The notes under the pieces: model-generated
What the model saw: the letters and a program-made list of their open reading frames with translations, nothing else
What the model was told of the DNA's origin: nothing
Database searches by the model: none
Program-made: the position numbers and the translations under genes
Source of the DNA: Paraconexibacter sp040581415
Lineage (GTDB): Bacteria > Actinomycetota > Thermoleophilia > Solirubrobacterales > Solirubrobacteraceae
Assembly (NCBI RefSeq): GCF_040581415.1
Contig: NZ_CP114014.1
Coordinates: forward strand, 3,348,001 to 3,412,000
Direction: 5' to 3'
Length of the DNA stretch: 64,000 bases
In this document: piece by piece, positions 52,815 through 62,967 of the stretch
How the letters are laid out: each line of letters starts with the position of its first letter
Position numbering within the stretch: the first letter of the stretch is position 1

Positions 52815-55423
52815 GAGGCGGCGCCCTCCAGCCGGGCGAGCTCGGCCTCCAGGCGGGCGAGCTTGTCCCGCTCCTGCTGGACGACCGCAGGCGGAGCCTT
52901 GTCGACGAACCCTGCGTTGCCGAGCTTGCCGCCGGCCCGCTTGATCTCACCGCGGAGCTTCTCGATCTGGCCCTGCGCCTTGCGCGCAGCCTCGGCGGGG
53001 TCGAAGGCGCCGGACGCGAGGACGTTCACCGTGCCGCCGGGGATGACGATCTGTGCCGCGGTCGCCGCGTCCTCGCCGTCGAGCGTGAGGCGCGCAAGGC
53101 GGGCCAGCACGGGCAGCGTGGCGTCGTAGCCGGAGGCCTCGACCCGCGCGTCGAGGAAGGCGCCGGCGGCCACCCCTGCCTCGTTGCGCCACGAGCGGAC
53201 CGTGGTGACTGCCTCGATCAGGGCGGCGATGGCGGCCTCCGCCTCGGGGTCCGTGAGCGCGTCGTCGACGGGCGCGATCTCGGACTGCGCCAGCAGCCGG
53301 CCGTCGTGCCCGGGCAGCTCGGCCCACAGGTCCTCGGTGACGAACGGCATCACCGGGTGGACGAGCGCGATGGTCTCGCGCAGGACGTGCAGCAGCGTCG
53401 AGGCGAGGTCGGCGTCCACCTCCCGGCCCTTGATGAGCTCCAGGTACCAGTCGCACAGCTCGCCGTAGACGAAGTCGTAGAGCGCGAGCGACAGCTTCGA
53501 GAAGTCGAACTCCGCGATCCGCTGCGCGGCTTCGGCCTTCACGGCCTGTAGGCGGCTGAGGATCCAGCGGTCCTCGACCGTCGTGGGAGTCGGTCCCACC
53601 CGCCCCGCGGCGACGGCGTCGTCCCCCACCTTCAGCAGCGCGAACCGCGTGGCGTTGAAGAGCTTGTTCCCCAGCGCCTGGCCCTGGGCGATCTTCTCCT
53701 CGTTGAACTTCACGTCCTGCGTGGACGACATCGCCAGCAGCCCGAAGCGCACCGCGTCCGCGCCGTACGCGGGGAAGTCGCCCCCTTCCTTGAACACCGG
53801 GGGCCGCGGGCCGCCCTCGATCAGGACGAGCGGGTCGATGCCGGTGCCGAGCGACTTGCTCATCCGGCGGCCGTCGGGCGCCTGGATGACCGAGTGCACG
53901 TAGACGTCGGTGAACGGAACGTCGCCTGCGAACTCGAGCCCCATCATCACCATGCGGGCGACCCACAGGAAGAGGATGTCGCGGGCCGTGGAGAGGACGT
54001 CGGTCGGGTAGAACGCCTCCAGCTCGGGCGTGCTGTCCGGCCAGCCAAGGGTGGCGAACGGCCAGAGCGCGGAGCTGAACCACGTGTCCAGGACGTCGGG
54101 GTCCCGCTCCCAGCCGTCGCCCTCGGGTGCCGTCGTGCCGCAGTAGACCTCGTCGTCGCCGCGGTACCAGACCGGGATCTGATGTCCCCACCAGAGCTGG
54201 CGGCTCACGCACCACGGGCGGATGTTCGACAGCCAGTCGTCGTAGCGGCGGCGCTGGGACTCGGGGTGGATCCGAACGCGGCCGTCGCGGACGACCTGCA
54301 GCGCCGGCGCGGCCAGCTCGTCCATCCGCATGAACCACTGCAGCGAGATCAGCGGCTCGATCCGCGAGCCCGAGCGGTGACTGAACGGGACCGTGTGCGT
54401 GTACGGCTCCTCCGAGCGCAGCTGCCCGACCCCGCGGAGCGCCTCCACGACCTTCGCACGCGCGTCGACGACCGACAGCCCGGCGTACTCGGGGCCCGAT
54501 TCGGCGTTCATCAGGCCGTCCTCGCCGATGACGCTCAGCTCGTCCAGTCCGTGGCGGCGGCCGATCTCGAAGTCGTTCGGATCGTGGCCCGGCGTGATCT
54601 TCAGACAGCCGGTGCCGAAGTCGGTCTTGACGTAGTCGTCGGCGATGATCGGCAGCTCGCGCCCGACCAGCGGCAGCGTCACCGTCTTCCCGATCAGGTG
54701 GGTGTAGCGCTCGTCCGACGGATTCACCGCGACCGCGGTGTCGGCCAGCATCGTCTCCGGCCGGACCGTGGCGACGACGACCTCGCCGGAGCCGTCGCTC
54801 AGCGGGTAGGCGATCTCGAACAGCGCGTCGACCACCTCGCGCTCCTCGACCTCCAGGTCGCTGATCGCCGAGCCGCTGCCCGGGTCCCAGTTGACCATGT
54901 AGTTGTCGCGGTAGATGTAGCCCTTGTCGTAGAGCCGGACGAAGACCTCGAGGACGGCCTTGACGTAGCCCTCGTCGAGGGTGAAGCGCTCGGCCTCGAA
55001 GTCGCACGTCGCGCCGAGGCGCTTGAACTGCTCGACGATCGTCCCGCCGTACTGGGCCCGCCACTCCCAGACGCGCTCGGTGAACGCCGCGCGGCCGATC
55101 TCCTCGCGGCCGGAGCCCTCGGACTTGAGCAGCTTCTCGACCTGGGTCTGCGTGGCGATGCCCGCGTGGTCGGTGCCCAGGATCCACTTGGTGCGCTTGT
55201 CGTGCATCCGGTGCCAGCGGGCCAGGGTGTCCTGGATGGACCCGTTGAGGGCGTGCCCCATGTGCAGCGCGCCGGTGACGTTCGGCGGCGGGATGGCGAT
55301 CGAGAAGTTCTCGGCGGCCGTGCCCTCCGGTGCGGGGTGCACGAGCCCGGAGGCCATCCAGGCCTCGGTGATTCGCGGTTCGACCTCGGCGGGTTCGAAG
55401 CGTGAGCGGTCCTGCAGCGACAT
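52811..55423 (-). CDS. valS: Valyl-tRNA synthetase
   Basis: 870 aa class Ia synthetase. HIGH motif PPPNVTGALHMGHAL near 48-62, editing domain, KMSKS-type motif RMSKSLGTG near 520, anticodon-binding domain, and a C-terminal coiled coil (AARKAQGQIEKLRGEIKRAGGKLGN) that contacts tRNA. A TAGACT -10 (55431-55436) ends 7 nt before the ATG, so this heads the valS-folC-membrane peptide-SGNH transcript with a leaderless start. Confidence 0.98.
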   Translation of the reverse strand: MSLQDRSRFEPAEVEPRITEAWMASGLVHPAPEGTAAENFSIAIPPPNVTGALHMGHALNGSIQDTLARWHRMHDKRTKWILGTDHAGIATQTQVEKLLKSEGSGREEIGRAAFTERVWEWRAQYGGTIVEQFKRLGATCDFEAERFTLDEGYVKAVLEVFVRLYDKGYIYRDNYMVNWDPGSGSAISDLEVEEREVVDALFEIAYPLSDGSGEVVVATVRPETMLADTAVAVNPSDERYTHLIGKTVTLPLVGRELPIIADDYVKTDFGTGCLKITPGHDPNDFEIGRRHGLDELSVIGEDGLMNAESGPEYAGLSVVDARAKVVEALRGVGQLRSEEPYTHTVPFSHRSGSRIEPLISLQWFMRMDELAAPALQVVRDGRVRIHPESQRRRYDDWLSNIRPWCVSRQLWWGHQIPVWYRGDDEVYCGTTAPEGDGWERDPDVLDTWFSSALWPFATLGWPDSTPELEAFYPTDVLSTARDILFLWVARMVMMGLEFAGDVPFTDVYVHSVIQAPDGRRMSKSLGTGIDPLVLIEGGPRPPVFKEGGDFPAYGADAVRFGLLAMSSTQDVKFNEEKIAQGQALGNKLFNATRFALLKVGDDAVAAGRVGPTPTTVEDRWILSRLQAVKAEAAQRIAEFDFSKLSLALYDFVYGELCDWYLELIKGREVDADLASTLLHVLRETIALVHPVMPFVTEDLWAELPGHDGRLLAQSEIAPVDDALTDPEAEAAIAALIEAVTTVRSWRNEAGVAAGAFLDARVEASGYDATLPVLARLARLTLDGEDAATAAQIVIPGGTVNVLASGAFDPAEAARKAQGQIEKLRGEIKRAGGKLGNAGFVDKAPPAVVQQERDKLARLEAELARLEGAAS

Positions 55424-55471
55424 GCGCCGCAGTCTATGGACGCGGCTGTCGGCGTGGCCCGTCCCGGCGGC

Positions 55472-55816
55472 CTAGAAGTCCTCGGGCAGGACCAGATCCG
55501 CGGCGAGCGCGGCGACGAACTGCTCGACGTCGTCCATCATCTGATCGCGCTGGAGCTGCAGGAGGGAGACGAACAGCTCCTCGGTGCCCTGCTCGAGCTC
55601 GAGGTCGAACGCGGCGCAGACCTCGTCCGTGGCGGTGCCGGCCGAGAACGTCTCGCACTCGGGGCAGTGGAGCGTGAGGTGCCAGTGGCCCTCGCCGGCG
55701 TCCTGGTACTCGACGAGCTGGACGAGCGAGGAGGAGCAGCAGCGGCACTGGTGCAGCGGCGCGTCGCCGATGATCGGGAGCGTCGCGGTCTCGTGCTGGC
55801 CCATGTGCTCGAACAT
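55472..55816 (-). CDS. Small CxxC zinc-ribbon protein of unknown function
   Basis: 114 aa from ATG 55816 (55804 also possible). Two pairs of cysteines, QCRCC near 22 and LHCPEC near 51, suggest a zinc site; then an acidic helical region (EVCAAFDLELEQGTEELFVSLLQLQRDQMMDDVEQF). Acidic overall. No membrane segment. I do not recognise the family. It ends 35 bp before the valS promoter region and is transcribed in the same direction. Confidence 0.65.
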   Translation of the reverse strand: MFEHMGQHETATLPIIGDAPLHQCRCCSSSLVQLVEYQDAGEGHWHLTLHCPECETFSAGTATDEVCAAFDLELEQGTEELFVSLLQLQRDQMMDDVEQFVAALAADLVLPEDF

Positions 55817-55939
55817 GGGTGAATCATCGGTCCGCAGCGCTCTCGCGCCCATGACCTGTTCAGACGGAAAAGTGGACGATCCCCAACTCCGGCCGGGTGA
55901 CCCCGAGGTCCCCTGATCGGATGACCCCGCCGACGGCGA

Positions 55940-56200
55940 TCAGCGCCGGCGGCCCTTGCCGAGCCGCTTGCCGACCGGCGCCAGCTTCCAGACCGCGCCC
56001 TTGGCGTCGAGCTCGCCCACGATGCGGCGGACCTCCGCCTTCTCGTTGGCCGTCAGGTTGCGGGGCAGGCCCCGGGACTTCGTGACGAGGTCCTTCAGCA
56101 GGACGCGGTCGGCGGGCGTGAGCTTCTGGAAGTGCTCACGGGCGATGAAGCCGGCCTGCAGGGCGGCGATCCACGGGGTCAGCTTGGGAAGGCGGGGCAT
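55940..56200 (-). CDS. Small basic protein of unknown function
   Basis: 86 aa, basic: MPRLPKLTPWIAALQAGFIA, two predicted helices (FQKLTPADRVLLKDLVTKS, TANEKAEVRRIVGEL) and a Lys/Arg tail (KRLGKGRRR). A nucleic-acid-binding role is possible. A TATCCT -10 (56209-56214) ends 8 nt before the ATG, giving its own leaderless transcript downstream of nudC. Confidence 0.68.
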   Translation of the reverse strand: MPRLPKLTPWIAALQAGFIAREHFQKLTPADRVLLKDLVTKSRGLPRNLTANEKAEVRRIVGELDAKGAVWKLAPVGKRLGKGRRR

Positions 56201-56230
56201 CGCCGCCCAGGATACGACCCGGCGGGCCGG

Positions 56231-57196
56231 TCAGCGCTCGCGGTGCAGCCAGTGGTCGACGAGGTGGCGCGCGATGGCCAGCTTCGGCGGCAGCAGCAGC
56301 GGGACGTCGGTGCGCTGGGTCTTCTCGGCCTCCACGGCGTCGAGCAGCTCGGCGCGGCTGAACCAGCGCACGTCCTCGAGCTCGTCGTCGCCGATGGCGG
56401 CCTCGCCGCCCGCCCAGTCGGCCTCGAAGCCGAGCATGAGGGACGCGGGGAACGGCCACGGCTGCGAGGCGACGTAGCGGACGGCGGAGACGCGGACCTG
56501 CGCCTCCTCCATGATCTCGCGGGCGACGGCGGCCTCGAGCGCCTCACCGGGCTCGACGAAGCCGGCCAGCGCGCTGTAGCGGCTCGGGGGCCAGGACGGC
56601 TGGCGGCCCATGAGCACGCGGTCGGCCGCCGGGTCGGGGTCGACGACGAGCATGATCACGACGGGATCGGTCCGCGGGTGCTGCTGGTGGTCGTCGGGGC
56701 ACGCGCGCATGTGCCCTGCCTCGCGGCTCTCGGTCGGCTGGCCGCAGACCCCGCAGAAGCGGGTCATGCGATGCCAGTGCAGCAGCGCGTTCGCCTGGGC
56801 GAGCAGTCCGGCGTCGGCCGCGGGCAGCAGCGCCGCGGCGGCTCGCAGGTCGAGGGGCGCGACGTCGTCCGGGCGCACGGCGGTGTCGGGCAGCCGGTCG
56901 ACGGCGAAGACGCCCTTGCCGCGGTCGTCGAGCCCCAGCAGGACGGCGTCGTCCGGGATCCCGTCGGCGACCGCCAGCCGCGCCGCAGTCAGCGCACTGC
57001 CTTGGGCGCCGTACCAGTCGTCCGGGCCCATCCCGGCGACGTCCCCGTGGACAAGCGCGCCCTCGCGGGCGAGGACGACGACCCGGCTGGCGGGATCGAC
57101 GCGCGCGGCCTCGATCCACTCGGCGTCGATGCGCTGCAGGCCGGCGCGGTCGTGGACCGCGCCGCCGAACGGAATCTCGATCTTGAAGTCGCTCAA
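56231..57196 (-). CDS. nudC: NAD(+)/NADH diphosphatase, Nudix family
   Basis: 321 aa. The central zinc ribbon begins FCGVCGQPTE with a second Cys in RACPDD, followed by the Nudix box GFVEPGEALEAAVAREIMEEAQV (about 210-232) and the NudC-specific SQPWPFPASLMLGF. NudC hydrolyses NADH and can remove NAD caps from RNA. It lies 27 nt downstream of clpX on the same strand, probably co-transcribed. Confidence 0.94.
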   Translation of the reverse strand: MSDFKIEIPFGGAVHDRAGLQRIDAEWIEAARVDPASRVVVLAREGALVHGDVAGMGPDDWYGAQGSALTAARLAVADGIPDDAVLLGLDDRGKGVFAVDRLPDTAVRPDDVAPLDLRAAAALLPAADAGLLAQANALLHWHRMTRFCGVCGQPTESREAGHMRACPDDHQQHPRTDPVVIMLVVDPDPAADRVLMGRQPSWPPSRYSALAGFVEPGEALEAAVAREIMEEAQVRVSAVRYVASQPWPFPASLMLGFEADWAGGEAAIGDDELEDVRWFSRAELLDAVEAEKTQRTDVPLLLPPKLAIARHLVDHWLHRER

Positions 57197-57223
57197 GGCG
57201 GGCTGCTGCAGACGCGCGGCGGC

Positions 57224-58498
<1,275 letters not shown>

Positions 58499-58536
58499 CT
58501 CCCTCTCCTCAGTGGGGTGCGATGCGACCTCGGAGC

Positions 58537-59121
58537 TTAGTGCTCCGAGATCACCCGGTCGATGATGCCGTATTCGGCAGCTTCCGCAGCGGACATGAAG
58601 TAATCGCGCTCCGTGTTGCCCTTGACGTCCGCTACGTCCTTGCCCGTGTGCTTGGCCAGGATCTCGTCGAGCTTGGCCCGCAGCTCGATGACCTCGCGGG
58701 CGTGGATCTCGATGTCGGTCGCCTGACCCTGGAAGCCGGAGCTCACCTGGTGGATCATGACCTTCGCGTTCGGGAGCGCCATGCGCTTGCCCTTCGCGCC
58801 ACCGGAGAGCAGGAGCGCGCCCATGCTCATCGCGATGCCGACGCAGATCGTCGACACGTCGGGCTTGATGAAGTTCATCGTGTCGTAGATCGCGAGGCCT
58901 GCGTACACCGACCCGCCGGGCGAGTTGATGTAGATGCTGATGTCCTTGTCGGGATCCTCCGACTCCAGGTGCAGCAGCTGCGCTACGACAAGGTTCGCGA
59001 TCTGGTCGTCGATCGGCGTACCCAGGAAGATGATCCGCTCGCTGAGCAGTCGGCTGTAGATGTCGAACGCGCGCTCTCCGCGCGACGTCTGCTCGACCAC
59101 CATGGGGACAAGGGGACTCAT
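58537..59121 (-). CDS. clpP: ATP-dependent Clp protease proteolytic subunit
   Basis: 194 aa serine peptidase that forms the two-ring proteolytic chamber. IYINSPGGSVYAGLAIYDTM, catalytic Ser in IAMSMGALLL near 98, catalytic His in MIHQVSSG near 123 and Asp in the LAKHTG region. The start has AGGA 6 nt upstream. Its promoter is probably TAGGCT at 59198-59203 with a leader of about 70 nt. tig usually precedes clpP; here a tetR/efflux pair lies between. Confidence 0.98.
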   Translation of the reverse strand: MSPLVPMVVEQTSRGERAFDIYSRLLSERIIFLGTPIDDQIANLVVAQLLHLESEDPDKDISIYINSPGGSVYAGLAIYDTMNFIKPDVSTICVGIAMSMGALLLSGGAKGKRMALPNAKVMIHQVSSGFQGQATDIEIHAREVIELRAKLDEILAKHTGKDVADVKGNTERDYFMSAAEAAEYGIIDRVISEH

Positions 59122-59295
59122 GTTCCTCGCTTCGTTTCGGTTCGGGGCGCCGGGTTCCTGCCGTGGCTACGACAACGGGTGCTGCCGGCGTGGGGCAAGC
59201 CTAGCAACGGGCCTGCTCCGGCCCCGCCCCTGATCATCGGCGTCCGGGTCGCGGACTTCAGCGGGCGAGCGCGGGCCTGGCCGGATTGCGCGGCG

Positions 59296-59898
59296 TCAGG
59301 GGGCTGACGGGGTCGGCTGCGTACGCAGCCCGTCGAGCAGCAGCGCCAGATGCCGGCGCCAGTCCCATTCGGAATGGGCCATCGACGCGGACACGCCGCA
59401 CATGAGCATCCCCATGTCGTCGACCGAGAAGTCCTGGCGCATCGTCCCTGCCGCCTGCGCCCGGTCGATGAGCTGCTGGACGAGGCCGTGCATCTCGTCG
59501 AGGACGTCCTGCGCCTGGTCCCAGACGTGTTCGGCCGCCCGCATGAGCGCATCCTGGGCGGCAGCGTCGTGCGCGGTCGCCTCGCAGTTGCGGTAGAGCA
59601 CGGAGGCAAACACCTCGAACGGCTCGCCGTCCTCCTCGAGGCCCTCACGGGCGTGCTCGGCGATCAGCGCGAACTTCTGGCGGACCATCTCCCCCATCAG
59701 CGCCTCCTTCGTCGGGAAGTGGCGGTAGACCGTCCCCACTCCGACGCCGGCGCGGGTGGCCACGTCGCCCATCTGGGTCTCGGTGCCGTGGGCGCTGAAC
59801 GCCTCGCGTGCCGCGACCAGGATCCGCTCGCGGTTGCGCGCCTTGTCGGCGCGGACGCGGGGCGGAGCGGGCTCGGTCTGGGTATCGATTGGCGCCAT
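59296..59898 (-). CDS. TetR-family transcriptional repressor
   Basis: 200 aa from ATG 59898. HTH in the N-terminus: RERILVAAREAFSAHG then MGDVATRAGVGVGTVYRHFPTKEALM (about 35-60), with a variable ligand domain after it. It is divergent from the MFS gene and probably represses it and itself. The in-frame ATG at 59937 lies within a TATGGT -10 (59933-59938), preceded at 17 bp by TTGTCA (59956-59961), so 59898 is the better start. Confidence 0.9.
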   Translation of the reverse strand: MAPIDTQTEPAPPRVRADKARNRERILVAAREAFSAHGTETQMGDVATRAGVGVGTVYRHFPTKEALMGEMVRQKFALIAEHAREGLEEDGEPFEVFASVLYRNCEATAHDAAAQDALMRAAEHVWDQAQDVLDEMHGLVQQLIDRAQAAGTMRQDFSVDDMGMLMCGVSASMAHSEWDWRRHLALLLDGLRTQPTPSAP

Positions 59899-59920
59899 GT
59901 GACTGATCGGTGTCGCTTCC

Positions 59921-59970
59921 TTGACAAACGGAACCATAGCTCCGTATTTTCAGGATGACAAAACGGAACC
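59921..59970. promoter_or_regulatory. Overlapping divergent promoters and operators for tetR / MFS
   Basis: Rightward: TTGACA (59921-59926), 18-bp spacer, TATTTT (59945-59950). Leftward: TTGTCA (59956-59961 complement), 17-bp spacer, TATGGT (59933-59938 complement). The 10-mer AAACGGAACC occurs twice, at 59926-59935 and 59961-59970, and the first pairs with TCCGTATTT as an imperfect palindrome. A TetR dimer binding here would block both promoters. Confidence 0.7.
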
Positions 59971-59985
59971 GGAGTTCACTTTCAC

Positions 59986-61440
59986 ATGCCCAGTCTGGAA
60001 ACACCGCGCGAGAAGAACCGCGCACTCGTCCTGCTCGCGATGACGCAGTTCATGATCGTCATCGACGCATCGATCACCAACGTCGCCCTGCCGTCGATCG
60101 GCGCGGACCTGAAGATCGCCCAAGCGGACCTCTCGTGGATCGTCAACGCGTACACGCTGACCTTCGGCGGCTTCCTGCTGCTCGGCGGCCGGCTCGCCGA
60201 CCTCGTCGGCCGCCGCCGGATGTTCATCGTCGGCATGGGCGTGTTCGGATTGGGCTCGCTGCTCGGCGGCCTCGCCGGCAGCGAGAGCTTCCTCGTCGGT
60301 GCGCGTGCGCTGCAGGGCCTCGGCGCGGCCCTCGTCTCGCCGGCGGCGCTGTCCCTGGTGACGACCATCTTCAAGGAGGGTGCCGAGCGTAACCGGGCCC
60401 TCGGCGTCTGGGGCGCGGTCGCCGGCGCCGGCGGTGCGGCGGGCGTGCTGCTCGGCGGCGTCCTGACCGAGATCGACTGGCGGCTGGTCCTGTTCGTGAA
60501 CGTCCCCGTGGCGGTCGCCGTCATCGTCGCTGCTCCGCGGGTCCTGCTCGAGTCGAAGGCCGACACGGACGTGACGAGCTTCGACATCCCCGGCGCCGTC
60601 ACGGTCACCGCCGGCCTGGCGCTGCTGGTCTACGCGCTCGTCGACGCCGAGACCGCGGGCTGGGACTCGTCGACGACCATCCTGCGGATTGCGGCCGCCG
60701 TGGTCCTGATCGTGCTCTTCATCGGCATCGAGTCGCGGACGAAGCACCCGCTGATGCCGTTCTCGATCTTCCGCCTGCGGACCCTGCGCGGCGCGAACAT
60801 CGCCGGGATGCTCACCGGCATGTCGCTGTTCTCGATGTTCCTGTTCATCTCGTTCTACCTGCAGTACGTGCTCGGCTACTCGGCCCTCAAGACGGGCCTG
60901 GCGTACCTGCCGCTCAGCGTCGTGATCATCATCTGCGCCGGCGCGGCCTCGCAGCTGGTGACGAAGGTCGGCTTCAAGCCGACGCTGATCGGCGGCCTGA
61001 TGCTGGTGGCGGGCGGGCTGTTCTGGTTCGCGCAGATCGACCCCGACGGCGGCTACGTCACCCACGTCCTCGGGCCGTCGATGATGGCCGGCGCAGGGCT
61101 CGGGTTCACGTTCGTGCCGGTGACCATCGCCGCGGTCACGGGGACCACGGGCGAGGAGGCCGGGCTTGCGTCAGGCCTCATCAACACGTCGCAGCAGATC
61201 GGCGGCGCGCTCGGCGTCGCGATCCTGGTGTCGATCTCGACGTCGCGCATCGGCGAGTTCGCACCGGCCGCCCAGCGCAGCCACGAGGCGCTCACGGCCG
61301 GCTACTCGCGGGCCTTCACCGTCGGCGCGTGCTTCGCGGTGGTGGCAGCGATCCTGTCGCTGATCATCATCTCCTCCAAGGACTCGAAGGAGCAGGTGGA
61401 GGCGGCAAAACGCGGCGAGGCGATCCCCGCGGCGGCGTAA
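59986..61440 (+). CDS. MFS multidrug efflux transporter, DHA2 (14-TM) type
   Basis: 484 aa, about 14 membrane segments. Begins with FMIVIDASITNVALPSIGADL, motif A as GRLADLVGRRRMF near 65, and motif C-like GAVAGAGGAAGVLLGG. Resembles EmrB/QacA drug:H+ antiporters. The ligand-sensing TetR and operators upstream fit inducible export of a toxic compound; the substrate cannot be read from sequence. The ORF end has a near-duplicate segment at 61467-61505. Confidence 0.93.
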   Translation: MPSLETPREKNRALVLLAMTQFMIVIDASITNVALPSIGADLKIAQADLSWIVNAYTLTFGGFLLLGGRLADLVGRRRMFIVGMGVFGLGSLLGGLAGSESFLVGARALQGLGAALVSPAALSLVTTIFKEGAERNRALGVWGAVAGAGGAAGVLLGGVLTEIDWRLVLFVNVPVAVAVIVAAPRVLLESKADTDVTSFDIPGAVTVTAGLALLVYALVDAETAGWDSSTTILRIAAAVVLIVLFIGIESRTKHPLMPFSIFRLRTLRGANIAGMLTGMSLFSMFLFISFYLQYVLGYSALKTGLAYLPLSVVIIICAGAASQLVTKVGFKPTLIGGLMLVAGGLFWFAQIDPDGGYVTHVLGPSMMAGAGLGFTFVPVTIAAVTGTTGEEAGLASGLINTSQQIGGALGVAILVSISTSRIGEFAPAAQRSHEALTAGYSRAFTVGACFAVVAAILSLIIISSKDSKEQVEAAKRGEAIPAAA

Positions 61441-61505
61441 GCGCGGCTGACTCGCCGCGCCGGCCGTGCGGCAAACGCGGCGAGGCGATCCCCGCGGCGG
61501 CTTGA
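61404..61505 (+). repeat. Direct duplication of the MFS gene 3' end
   Basis: The segment around the last 12 codons (61404-61440) recurs with small changes at 61467-61505, including CGCGGCGAGGCGATCCCCGC and a stop (TAA versus TGA). It points to a local tandem duplication or slippage at the gene end. Confidence 0.7.
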
Positions 61506-61534
61506 GGGTCCGGGCGGTCCGGGGCGGTCCGGGG

Positions 61535-61567
61535 GAACGAAACGGTTGCTGAGCAACCGTTTCGTTC
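61535..61567. terminator. Bidirectional terminator between MFS and tig
   Basis: Perfect 15-bp stem GAACGAAACGGTTGC (61535-61549) / GCAACCGTTTCGTTC (61553-61567) with a TGA loop. It lies between the convergent stops at 61440 and 61580 and is much more AT-rich than its surroundings. Confidence 0.8.
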
Positions 61568-61579
61568 GCCGCCTGCGGC

Positions 61580-62941
61580 CTATTCGGTCTCGGCGTCCGC
61601 GTCCGCGTCCGCGTCGGGCTCGGGCGGGGCCGGGACGGCCGTCGCGTTGTCCACCAGGAGGTCCATCGCGAGGCCCTGCGCGAGGTCGTCGAGCAGCTCG
61701 CTGAGGCGCCCGTTCTTCTCGAGGCGGGCGCGCAGCTTCTCCGGCGTGGTGTTCTCGCGGACCGCGGTCGCCTGCAGCGCGTCCAGCACGTCGCCGTCGC
61801 TCGGCTTGATGTCCTCGGCGGCGATCACGGCGTGGATGACGGCCTCGCGGCGCAGGGCCTGGTCGGCGTCGGGCTTGGCCTCCTCGAGGATCTCGTCCTC
61901 GGACTTCTGCGCGATGCCGAGGTAGGCCTCCTTGGAGATCCCCTGCTGCGCGAGCGAGCCGAGCATGCGGTCGTAGAGCTCCTTGGCGCGGGCGACGATC
62001 AGCGCGTCCGGGACCTCGACGGTCGCGTTGGCGGTCACGGCGTCCAGGACGGCCTCGCGGTACTCGCCGTCGACGCGCTTCTCGGCGTCCTCGCGGAGCT
62101 TCGCGGCCAGGTCCTCGCGCAGCTCCTCGAGCGTGTCGAAGCCGGCGCTGTCGGAGGCGAAGTCGTCGTCGAGATCGGGGAGCTCCTTGGCCTTGACCTC
62201 CTTCACCGTGATGTCGAACTGCGCCTCCTGGCCGGCGAGGTGCTCGGCCTGGTACTCCTCGGGGAAGGTGACGTCGATGCGCTTCTCGTCGCCCGCGGAG
62301 GCGCCGACGAGCTGCTCCTCGAAGCCGGGAATGAGGGTGCCGGTCCCGAGCTCGACCATCTGGTCGCGCCCCTCGCCGCCCTCGAACGCCTCGTCGTTCA
62401 GGAAGCCCTTGAAGTCCATGACCACGAAGTCGCCGGCCTCGGCCGCGCCCTCCTTGGTCTCCAGGCGGGCTGCACGCTCGCGCAGCTGCTCGACCTGGTC
62501 GTCGATGGTCGCGGGGTCGGGCTCGACGTCCTTCTTGGGCGCCTCGACGCCCTTGTAGTCGCCGAGCGTGGCGATCGGGCGCACGCCGATCTCGAAGGTG
62601 AAGGTGAGCGGCGCGCCGGCCTCGGGCATCTCGCCGAGGTCGAGCTCGGGCTCGCCGACGGGCGCGATGCCGGCCGCGTCGATGGCCGTCGTGTACCAGC
62701 GGCCGATCTGCGTGCGGATCGCCTCGTCGAGCACGGCCTCGCGGCCGACCTGCTTGATCACCACCGGCGGCGGCACCTTGCCCTTCCGGAACCCGGGCAT
62801 GCGCAGGTCGCGCCCGAACTGACGGGCGGCCTCCTGCAGGCGGCGCTCCAGTTCGGCGGGGCTCACCTCGGCGGCGACGCGCACGCGCGACTCCGGCAGC
62901 TCGGTGACGGTGGTGGTGATGGGGTCGGTGACAGCGGCCAT
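61580..62941 (-). CDS. tig: Trigger factor, ribosome-associated chaperone
   Basis: 453 aa. N-terminal ribosome-binding domain with the signature MPGFRKGKVP near 54, an FKBP-type peptidyl-prolyl isomerase domain (about 150-230, GDFVVMDFKGFLNDEAFEGGEG) and a long helical C-terminal domain. It protects nascent chains at the exit tunnel. The C-terminus is acidic (Asp/Ala repeats, PDADADADAETE). A TATCGT -10 lies 10 nt before the ATG. It is transcribed in the same direction as clpP but separated from it. Confidence 0.97.
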   Translation of the reverse strand: MAAVTDPITTTVTELPESRVRVAAEVSPAELERRLQEAARQFGRDLRMPGFRKGKVPPPVVIKQVGREAVLDEAIRTQIGRWYTTAIDAAGIAPVGEPELDLGEMPEAGAPLTFTFEIGVRPIATLGDYKGVEAPKKDVEPDPATIDDQVEQLRERAARLETKEGAAEAGDFVVMDFKGFLNDEAFEGGEGRDQMVELGTGTLIPGFEEQLVGASAGDEKRIDVTFPEEYQAEHLAGQEAQFDITVKEVKAKELPDLDDDFASDSAGFDTLEELREDLAAKLREDAEKRVDGEYREAVLDAVTANATVEVPDALIVARAKELYDRMLGSLAQQGISKEAYLGIAQKSEDEILEEAKPDADQALRREAVIHAVIAAEDIKPSDGDVLDALQATAVRENTTPEKLRARLEKNGRLSELLDDLAQGLAMDLLVDNATAVPAPPEPDADADADAETE

Positions 62942-62951
62942 GTGGCAGGTG

Positions 62952-62961
62952 ACGATACCTT
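62952..62961. promoter_or_regulatory. Shared bidirectional -10 elements, tig / 49-aa gene
   Basis: ACGATACCTT contains TATCGT leftward (62952-62957) and TACCTT rightward (62956-62961), sharing the TA at 62956-62957. The leftward element is 10 nt from the tig ATG and the rightward element 6 nt from the GTG at 62968. It repeats the leuS/hydrolase design. Confidence 0.6.
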
Positions 62962-62967
62962 GGGGCA

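Noticed and set aside
59899..59937. ATG at 59937 as tetR start
   Set aside because: It lies inside the TATGGT -10 of a 17-bp-spaced promoter; 59898 keeps the full HTH domain.
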